Positions 1 through 5,663 of a stretch of 5,663 bases of DNA are shown here, piece after piece. The stretch spans positions 1 through 5,663 of the forward strand of contig WBUV01000231.1 of NCBI GenBank assembly GCA_008933525.1. The letters are read 5' to 3'. Within the stretch, counting starts at the first letter, position 1. Each line of letters starts with the position of its first letter. The notes beneath the pieces are model-generated. The model searched no databases, was not told where the DNA came from, and saw only the letters and a program-made list of their open reading frames with translations. Origin of the DNA: Bacteroidales bacterium. Its GTDB lineage: Bacteria; Bacteroidota; Bacteroidia; Bacteroidales; Tenuifilaceae. The position numbers and the translations under genes are program-made.

Positions 1-2811
1 CAAATGTTCAGGCCAGTTACCGATAAGTCGGACTCATTGGGCATCTATTATGGATTTACCTCAACGGGACCCTGGAAATTTATTAAAAACTATACCTTAC
101 CAACACCTGATGGTTTATGGGTAAAAGCAACGACAACAACAGGGCGAGGAGTTGCTGAGTACGCTTATATGCTCAATAGGCTCTTAAGCAATGTTAATGA
201 TTCAAAAAATGTGGAGTTCTTTCTGATTCTCCAAGATAAGGACAAACAGCTCTCTTTTATTGGATTAAACAACCCCGATTGGAAAAACAAAGTTATTGTT
301 GAAGAGGGCTTCTCATCCATTATTAAAGAAAATGGAAAAACCTACTCAATTACTGCCACTAATGAGTTTAAGTCAGTATCGAGCAATACTATATGTTACA
401 GTTTTGTAGTAACCGATATTAGTACAATTAAAAAGTCGCATAGCAGTTTTCTTGCCTTGCTGATTACTTTGGGAGTAATTATTTTATCGCTGGTTATTAC
501 TCTAATAGTACTATTTGTAAAAAAACATAACGCATCAGCTAAAACTGAAGTTTTTGTTGAAAGCCATAAAGGTGAAAGTTTAGGAGACTATTTAGGCAAT
601 CATGAGATCAATCAGATATTTAATGCCACAAAGAATGGAGTGCGAATAATCAACTCCAATTTTGATATTGTTGCTGTAAATAAATCGTTCTGTAAAATTT
701 CAGGTTTGGAAAACGAACAGGTTGTAGGTGAAAAATGCTACACGGTTTTTCATGGCATATACTGCCACACAGCCAACTGCCCATTAGAACGACTAAAGAA
801 TGGAGATGCAGGCGTTGAGTCCAATGAGTTTCGATTTAAAAAAGACGGGAAACGCGTACGGTGCATATACACTGCTACTCCCTTGTTAAACTCCGACAAT
901 AAAATTATTGGAATTGTTGAGGATTTCAAGGATATATCGGAAAAACATGCCGTGGAGGAAACGCTCAAACAAACCGAAAAGCAATTTGAGGTTTTTATGG
1001 ACAATTTACCTATAGGGGTGTTTATTGAAGATGGAATTACCCATGAGGTTGTATACCAAAATACATACTTACAAAATATAACAGGTGGGCGAAGCATAAA
1101 AACCTTCCTCCCTGCGGAATCGGCTGAAAAACTTTCAAAGTCATACCTTGAAAGCGAAGAAGAAAATCAACTACTCGACATTAGCGGAAACTGGAAATAC
1201 TTTAACACCCATAAATTTAAATTCCTAGGTGTAAACAACCAACTTAAGATTGGTGGAGTAATGATTGACATTACAAAGAAAAAAGAGGCCGAACATTACC
1301 GCGATGTCCTTTCTAAAGCAATTGAGAACTCTCCCGTAAGCGTGGCGATACTTTCGTCCGATACCGAAATAGAATTTATTAATCCATCTTTTGCCGCTCT
1401 TACTGGATTTACAATTGAAGAAATTTATAGCAAGGAGATTCTTAACCTCAACATTGAATACAATTCAGGCAACAATCTTGCAAAGGCCGTAGAATGCATT
1501 AAGAATGGTCAAATTTGGCAAGGTGAAATACACCTCAAAAATAAGGAATTGGATCATTTTTGGGTAAGCGCATCGTTTACTCCTATTAAAAATGAGAATG
1601 GCACAGTGCAGCATACTGTAACCATTATGGAGAATATTACCAAGCGAAAAGAGTACGAGAAGGAAATTCTTTACGCAAAATCGAAGGCCGAAGAGTCGGA
1701 TAAGCTAAAATCCGCATTCCTATCGAACCTCTCCCATGAAATTAGAACCCCGTTAAATGCTATTATTGGTTTTTCGTCGTTGCTATCCGATAACGATTTG
1801 AGCTTTGGAGAACGCCGGAATATCTCCGAAATAATATATAGGAACTCAAACGACTTACTTAGACTAATCGAAAACTTAATCGAGATTTCGGAGATTGAAA
1901 CTGGTCAGCTGTTAATTAAAAAGAAGGAGTTCTCGGTTAACGCAATGATGTCGGATTTGTACCGTCAGTTAATCGAAGAAGATAAAAAAGCCTCCAATGT
2001 GAAGTTGAGCTTACGGAAAGAGGTTCGTGGCGACGATTTGGTGATTCTTAGTGACCAAACACGCCTTCAGCAGGTACTTTTCCAACTGCTAACGAACTCG
2101 TGCAAGTTTACCGAGAATGGGTTTATTGAGTTTGGTTACAGCCTAAAGGATGAAAATACCCTTATGTTCTATGTGGTTGATAGCGGAATTGGGATAGAGC
2201 CCGAAAAGCAATCGTTAATCTTCAATCCATTCCGCCAAGTAGACGACACCAGCACACGGAGATATGGAGGAATGGGTCTTGGTTTAGCCATTTCGAAGCA
2301 CATTGTGGAGAAACTGGGCGGCAAAATTTGGATTAACAGTACACCAAAATCGGGAACTAGTGTTTATTTCACAATCCCATTCATACCGGTAAACTCAAAG
2401 TTTGAGATCGATAATCAGAGCATTCACAAGCAATCGTTTAAATGGTCGAACAAAACCATACTGGTTGCCGACGATATTGATGCAAACTACATCTACCTTA
2501 AAGCAGCGCTAAAAAAGACCGATGCCAATGTAATTTGGGCAAAGAATGGAGCGGAGGCAGTTGACTTTGTAAAACAGGGCTCAAATATCAATATTATTCT
2601 AATGGATATAGTTATGCCCGAACTTGATGGGTTCGAGGCAACAAAACTAATCAAACATATCAACAATCAAATCCCAATAATTGGACAAACAGCTTATCCA
2701 AGTCAGAAAAACTTTGCCCACGCTAAAGAAATTGGATTCGATTCCATGCTCGAAAAACCAATTAAGGTTAATCGGATGCTTATGGAGCTCGACAAGTATT
2801 TGAGTAATTAG
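1..2811 (+). CDS. Hybrid sensor histidine kinase (extracytoplasmic domain-TM-PAS-PAS-PAS-HisKA-HATPase-REC), 5' partial
   Basis: This is a membrane sensor kinase that autophosphorylates on His and passes phosphate to its own receiver. The frame is open to the left edge (CAA before the ATG at 4), and the protein would begin in mid-domain, so the true start is upstream. Residues below count from that ATG. Residues 1-148 are a probable extracytoplasmic sensor domain I cannot assign. One hydrophobic helix at about 149-172 is followed by KKH, which fits an outside-to-inside crossing. Three PAS domains follow at about 200-314 (with clustered cysteines C230, C245, C254, C259), 326-427 and 434-550. 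HisKA has the H-box SHEIRTPLNA with H578. The ATPase shows N698 (N-box), DSGIG at 726-730 and GMGLGL at 756-761. The C-terminal receiver at about 818-933 has D823/D824, phosphoacceptor D868, T896 and K918, so all key residues are intact. There is no Hpt or DNA-binding domain, so the output partner lies elsewhere. The stop is TAG. The function class is certain; the ligand is unknown. Confidence 0.95.
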   Translation, partial: QMFRPVTDKSDSLGIYYGFTSTGPWKFIKNYTLPTPDGLWVKATTTTGRGVAEYAYMLNRLLSNVNDSKNVEFFLILQDKDKQLSFIGLNNPDWKNKVIVEEGFSSIIKENGKTYSITATNEFKSVSSNTICYSFVVTDISTIKKSHSSFLALLITLGVIILSLVITLIVLFVKKHNASAKTEVFVESHKGESLGDYLGNHEINQIFNATKNGVRIINSNFDIVAVNKSFCKISGLENEQVVGEKCYTVFHGIYCHTANCPLERLKNGDAGVESNEFRFKKDGKRVRCIYTATPLLNSDNKIIGIVEDFKDISEKHAVEETLKQTEKQFEVFMDNLPIGVFIEDGITHEVVYQNTYLQNITGGRSIKTFLPAESAEKLSKSYLESEEENQLLDISGNWKYFNTHKFKFLGVNNQLKIGGVMIDITKKKEAEHYRDVLSKAIENSPVSVAILSSDTEIEFINPSFAALTGFTIEEIYSKEILNLNIEYNSGNNLAKAVECIKNGQIWQGEIHLKNKELDHFWVSASFTPIKNENGTVQHTVTIMENITKRKEYEKEILYAKSKAEESDKLKSAFLSNLSHEIRTPLNAIIGFSSLLSDNDLSFGERRNISEIIYRNSNDLLRLIENLIEISEIETGQLLIKKKEFSVNAMMSDLYRQLIEEDKKASNVKLSLRKEVRGDDLVILSDQTRLQQVLFQLLTNSCKFTENGFIEFGYSLKDENTLMFYVVDSGIGIEPEKQSLIFNPFRQVDDTSTRRYGGMGLGLAISKHIVEKLGGKIWINSTPKSGTSVYFTIPFIPVNSKFEIDNQSIHKQSFKWSNKTILVADDIDANYIYLKAALKKTDANVIWAKNGAEAVDFVKQGSNINIILMDIVMPELDGFEATKLIKHINNQIPIIGQTAYPSQKNFAHAKEIGFDSMLEKPIKVNRMLMELDKYLSN

Positions 2812-2889
2812 AGTATGCTATTAGGGTTGATTAAGGGCAAACCGTTTCTTGCCTGTATATCTTATATCATCAACTTAAATAGGTTATTT

Positions 2890-2943
2890 ATGAAACGGAA
2901 TTACTTTCTACTAATACTGCTGCTTATAATCGGAAATTCGTGC
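2890..2943 (+). other. Lipoprotein (SPII) signal peptide with lipidated Cys18
   Basis: The first 18 codons of the cyanophycinase-like gene encode a basic N-terminus (MKRN), a hydrophobic run rich in Leu and Ile (residues 5-14), and G-N-S before Cys18. Ser at -1 fits signal peptidase II; Gly at -3 is not the canonical Leu but relaxed lipoboxes are common in Bacteroidota. The residues after Cys (S-K-E-S-S) carry only one acidic residue, so the acidic surface-export signal described for some Bacteroidota lipoproteins is weak or absent. Anchoring in the outer membrane facing the periplasm is as likely as surface display. Confidence 0.8.
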
Positions 2944-3738
2944 AGCAAAGAATCTTCAAATACAGAAACTCCAAAGGGAATCCTATACATAATTGGAGGA
3001 GGGAAACGACCCGCTACAATGGTTGATGAAATTATTGATATCTCTGGGTTGAAAAACGGAGGTTACTTGATTGTTCTTCCTATGGCTAGCGAAGAGCCCG
3101 ATTCAGCATCGTATTACTCAACAAAGCAGTTTAAGGATAAAGGCATTGAAAATGCTTTCGCAATTAATTTTTCCATGCAAGATACAGTCTCATCTGAAAA
3201 GTTAGACTCTATTCGCAATGCCAAATTAATATACATTTCAGGAGGCGATCAGAATAAGTTTATGGCCGTGGTTAAAAACAACCCCATACATAAAGCAATT
3301 GTTGATGCTTACTATGCCGGAGCAGTTATTGTAGGAACAAGCGCAGGAGCAGCAGTAATGAGTAAGAAGATGATCACTGGAAATCAACTAAAAAACACAT
3401 CCGATAAGGGTTACTCCACAATTCACTCGGATAATATCGAAATAAATGAAGGTTTGGGTTTGCTGTCGTCGGCAATAATTGATCAGCACTTTATAAAGCG
3501 AGAACGATTAAATAGATTGATTACAGTAGCTCTCGAGAATCCAACGAATCTTTGTATCGGAATAGATGAGTCTACCGCGATAATGATAAAGGGCGATTCA
3601 GCAAAGGTTTGTGGAATAAGTCAAGTTATCCTAATTGATGCATCGCAAGCCACCATAAGTAAAACAGACTCGATAATAAATGGTACAAATGTGAGGCTAG
3701 ATATTTTAATTCCTGGCCAGAAATTCAGAATTAAATAG
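2890..3738 (+). CDS. Cyanophycinase-like lipoprotein (peptidase family S51, class I glutamine amidotransferase-like fold)
   Basis: This is a predicted exported serine hydrolase of 282 aa, close to the usual cyanophycinase size. Cyanophycinases cleave the Asp-Arg polymer cyanophycin to beta-Asp-Arg dipeptides. Visible motifs are an N-terminal IIGGG strand-loop, GGDQ at 118-121, the nucleophile elbow GTSAGA with S151, then D198-Q199-H200-F201, and the acidic residue E227 in GIDES. Ser-His-Glu is the S51 triad. The pattern DQHF-x2-R-x-R-x2-R (R204, R206, R209) matches the arginine-rich substrate region I recall from cyanophycinases, which favours that activity over Asp-specific dipeptidase E. 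The start at 2890 is preferred over the in-frame ATG at 2815 because it puts MKRN, a hydrophobic core and a lipobox-like GNS-C18 exactly at the N-terminus; the longer form would bury the signal by 25 residues. The gene lies 78 bases behind the hybrid kinase on the same strand and could be co-transcribed. No cyanophycin synthetase is visible, so the substrate may be external. Family is confident; exact substrate is inferred. Confidence 0.9.
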   Translation: MKRNYFLLILLLIIGNSCSKESSNTETPKGILYIIGGGKRPATMVDEIIDISGLKNGGYLIVLPMASEEPDSASYYSTKQFKDKGIENAFAINFSMQDTVSSEKLDSIRNAKLIYISGGDQNKFMAVVKNNPIHKAIVDAYYAGAVIVGTSAGAAVMSKKMITGNQLKNTSDKGYSTIHSDNIEINEGLGLLSSAIIDQHFIKRERLNRLITVALENPTNLCIGIDESTAIMIKGDSAKVCGISQVILIDASQATISKTDSIINGTNVRLDILIPGQKFRIK

Positions 3739-4108
3739 ATTTTCCGATTGATAGGCTAATTGATTGTTCAATTTCATCGATATTGAATGGTTTGCTGAAA
3801 TAATGGTTAATTAGCTTATCCTTCAATGCCTGTGCAATTTCAGGAGTAATGTCGTATCCTGTAAGTATGTAAAAAATAATGTTGGGATAACTCTTTTTGG
3901 CTTGTGAAATAAACTCAATCCCATTCATGCCAGGCATTTTCATATCGCTAATAACAACAAGAATTTTAGGATTCTGCGATAACTTCTCCAACCCCTCCTC
4001 ACCCGAGAGAGCGGTAATTACGTTATACTTCTTCTTAAAGTTGATATTGAAAAGCATAAGATTCATAGGCTCATCATCAACATATAGGACTGACACTAAC
4101 TCTTCCAT
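3731..4108 (-). CDS. Stand-alone receiver-domain response regulator (CheY-like, REC only)
   Basis: This is a 125-aa single-domain response regulator that receives phosphate on Asp. All receiver landmarks are present: acidic pocket D11/D12 in YVDDE, phosphoacceptor D55 in SDMKMPGMNG, switch T83 in ILTGYD, and K106 in the KPF motif. The protein ends about 20 residues after the lysine, so there is no DNA-binding, HD-GYP, GGDEF or other output domain; it must act by protein contact or as a phosphorelay intermediate. The ATG lies 4 bases after the TAA of the upstream kinase gene on the same strand and no Shine-Dalgarno is visible, which suggests translational coupling and a cognate pair. Its TAA at 3731-3733 lies inside the last codons of the convergent lipoprotein gene, giving an 8-base overlap. 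Family and phosphorylation site are certain; the downstream target is unknown. Confidence 0.94.
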   Translation of the reverse strand: MEELVSVLYVDDEPMNLMLFNINFKKKYNVITALSGEEGLEKLSQNPKILVVISDMKMPGMNGIEFISQAKKSYPNIIFYILTGYDITPEIAQALKDKLINHYFSKPFNIDEIEQSISLSIGKSI

Positions 4109-4112
4109 GGCA

Positions 4113-5663
4113 TTAGCTGTTAATTGGTAATATTACACTTACTGAGGTTCCTTTCCCAACCTCTGATTCGAACTCAATTGTTCCATTATGCTCTGCAATA
4201 ATATTATAAGTAATAGATAATCCTAAACCGGTACCCTTACCTGGTTCCTTGGTGGTGAAAAATGGATCGGTAATCCGGGTTAAATTCTCCTTACTAATTC
4301 CGCATCCGGTATCGGTTACTGCAACTCTTACCGTATTTCCATTGTGCGATGTTTTTATTGTTATTGTTCCACTATGCTCAATGGCATGAACTGCATTTGC
4401 AATTATATTCAGGAATGCTTGATGTATTTGACCTTCGTTACAGGTAATCTCCAATGGGCTATTGTAGAATTCTTTAACTATACTTATTCTATTCTTTGTT
4501 TGGCTGTTCAACATTACCAAGCAGCTCTCAATTATTGAATTAACATTACAAAGAGTTCTAGGAAAATCCTCCTTCCGGCTATATCTATTTAAACTTTGAA
4601 CAATATCAGCAGATCGGCGAATACCCTCCTGAACAGCAATTACTAGAGGCTCTGTGTTATCAACATGTTCGGGAAGTTCATCGTGAATATATGTTTTTAA
4701 GGCACTAATACCTCCTTGAATAAAGTTTAAAGGGTTGTTTATTTCGTGGGCGATACCCGCAGCCAAAACTCCCAACGAGGCCATTTTCTCAGAATGAATA
4801 AGCTTTCTTTGGGCATCGCGAAGATTTTCGAGAGCAGTTTCCAACTCCTCGGTTCGCTCCTTAACAAGAATTTCCAGACTGTTTCTATGTCTCTCCAGCT
4901 CTTTTTCGATTTGCTTCTTCTCGGTAATATCGCGAGTGATAGTCTGAAGGAATACTTCATTGTTTAGTGTTAGCTTTGATATTATTCCGCTAAACCAATG
5001 AATTTGCCCATTATTATCAATAAACCTATTTTCAATAATACCAGTTCGGGTTCTATTGCTATTAAGGAGCGCTTGTATTTCGTTTCGAACAAGAGGATTA
5101 TCTTCCGGATGAATTCGAGCCTTTCTGTTGGGATTATTATAGTCTTCGGGTTTAATACCGGTCAATCTCTCAAAAGCTTCGTTGGCAAAAATTACGTTAC
5201 CATTTGTATCAGAAATCATTATTACATCAGGAAAAGCCTCGATTATTGTTCTATAACGTTCTTCGCTCTCCTGTAGTTCTTTCTGAGCTTTCTTTGACTC
5301 GGTAATATCAATGGAGATTCCCCTCATACCAACCGGTCTACCATTTTCCATAATAGGACTCGTAAATATCTGAACAGGATAGGTTGATCCATCCTTACGA
5401 AGCGCGGTATACTCTTCGCCTACACTTTTCTCATCGCGATACCTATGTCGAATATTCTCAAGTGCTCGTTCTCTATCCTCCGGCACAATAAGTGAGAGCA
5501 TGTTTATACCTGCCTTAAAATCCTCATAATCGTAACCTAAATACTGAAATCCATTGTTGTTGGTGTAGGTAATTTGCCCGTTAATAACGGCCTCCCAAAT
5601 TGTTTGAGGGAGTAGGTTGGCCATATCGCGGAATTTCTTTTCGCTCTTAGCTATCTCCTCCTG
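4113..5663 (-). CDS. PAS-PAS sensor histidine kinase, 5' partial
   Basis: This is a kinase that phosphorylates itself on His and probably the adjacent receiver protein. The frame stays open to the right edge: 13 codons precede the ATG at 5622-5624, and they read as the usual lead-in helix of a PAS domain (EKKFRD then MANLLP), so that Met is internal and the real start is outside the window. Counting from that Met, PAS-A is about 1-108 (PAC-type end RGISIDITE), PAS-B about 121-236 (ending TITRDITEKK), and a charged coiled coil covers about 236-281. HisKA has H293 in AHEINNPLN, the NtrB-like H-box type. The ATPase shows N410 (N-box), DTGCG at 438-442, the F-box DPFFTTK at 453-459 and GKGTGLGL at 462-469. 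No receiver or membrane helix is seen in this part, so the visible part is cytosolic; an upstream membrane or sensor region cannot be excluded. It ends 4 bases before the response regulator gene, a typical two-component operon arrangement. The signal sensed is unknown. Confidence 0.95.
   Translation of the reverse strand, partial: QEEIAKSEKKFRDMANLLPQTIWEAVINGQITYTNNNGFQYLGYDYEDFKAGINMLSLIVPEDRERALENIRHRYRDEKSVGEEYTALRKDGSTYPVQIFTSPIMENGRPVGMRGISIDITESKKAQKELQESEERYRTIIEAFPDVIMISDTNGNVIFANEAFERLTGIKPEDYNNPNRKARIHPEDNPLVRNEIQALLNSNRTRTGIIENRFIDNNGQIHWFSGIISKLTLNNEVFLQTITRDITEKKQIEKELERHRNSLEILVKERTEELETALENLRDAQRKLIHSEKMASLGVLAAGIAHEINNPLNFIQGGISALKTYIHDELPEHVDNTEPLVIAVQEGIRRSADIVQSLNRYSRKEDFPRTLCNVNSIIESCLVMLNSQTKNRISIVKEFYNSPLEITCNEGQIHQAFLNIIANAVHAIEHSGTITIKTSHNGNTVRVAVTDTGCGISKENLTRITDPFFTTKEPGKGTGLGLSITYNIIAEHNGTIEFESEVGKGTSVSVILPINS

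Noticed and set aside
4..6. ATG as the start of the hybrid kinase
   Set aside because: The codon before it is in frame and open, no signal anchor precedes the sensor domain, and an extracytoplasmic domain would need an upstream membrane segment or signal.
750..1097. Open frame of 115 codons on the - strand inside the hybrid kinase gene
   Set aside because: It lies wholly within a well-supported PAS-coding region on the other strand, and its translation shows no domain or sensible composition.
2827..2863. Possible Bacteroidota-type promoter in the 78-base gap (ttg at 2827-2829 and tatatctt at 2856-2863)
   Set aside because: The -7-like element matches TAnnTTTG at only some positions and the spacing of 26 bases is longer than usual; in AT-rich DNA such matches occur by chance.
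3767..3787. Inverted repeat ttcaat / attgaa with a 9-base loop just downstream of the lipoprotein stop
   Set aside because: The stem is only 6 pairs, AT-rich, has no following T tract, and sits inside the response regulator coding sequence, so it is not convincing as a terminator.
3897..4130. Open frame of 77 codons on the + strand opposite the response regulator
   Set aside because: It is the antisense shadow of a receiver gene with every catalytic residue intact; its translation has no recognisable features.
4344..5276. Several short open frames on both strands (+ strand 4344-4538, 4746-4967, 4998-5276; - strand 4739-4960) inside the PAS-PAS kinase gene
   Set aside because: All fall inside an unambiguous kinase reading frame with intact H, N, G1 and G2 boxes, so they are shadows in other frames.
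5622..5624. ATG as the start of the PAS-PAS kinase
   Set aside because: The frame is open for 13 more codons to the window edge and these encode the normal lead-in helix of the PAS domain, so this Met is internal.

Overview
The window most likely comes from a member of the Bacteroidota, plausibly Bacteroidales or Marinilabiliales-like. This is an inference from the AT-rich sequence, the lack of clear Shine-Dalgarno sites, the many multi-PAS sensor kinases, a large hybrid histidine kinase, and a short lipoprotein signal with a relaxed lipobox. No marker gene is present to fix the taxonomy.

The layout is two convergent pairs. On the + strand, a hybrid histidine kinase enters from the left edge (1-2811, 5' end missing). 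It is followed after 78 bases by a predicted lipoprotein of the cyanophycinase / peptidase S51 family (2890-3738). On the - strand, a PAS-PAS histidine kinase enters from the right edge (4113-5663, 5' end missing). It is followed after 4 bases by a stand-alone receiver-domain response regulator (3731-4108). The two pairs meet tail to tail with an 8-base overlap of their 3' ends. Coding density is close to complete: the only gaps are the 78 bases at 2812-2889 and the 4 bases at 4109-4112. I saw no RNA genes, mobile elements, CRISPR arrays or convincing terminators.

The - strand pair looks like a cognate two-component couple: a kinase with no receiver of its own, next to a receiver with no output domain. 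The + strand kinase carries its own C-terminal receiver but no visible Hpt or DNA-binding output, so its phosphate must pass to a partner outside the window. Its neighbour is a predicted exported serine hydrolase that keeps the catalytic triad and the arginine-rich substrate pattern known from cyanophycinases. A link between sensing and degradation of an arginine- or aspartate-rich peptide is an attractive guess, but it rests on adjacency alone. Nothing here clearly amounts to a new defence or mobile system. The points most worth a second look are the surface or periplasmic cyanophycinase-like lipoprotein, the cysteine-rich PAS domain of the hybrid kinase, its unassigned extracytoplasmic domain, and the overlapping convergent stops.
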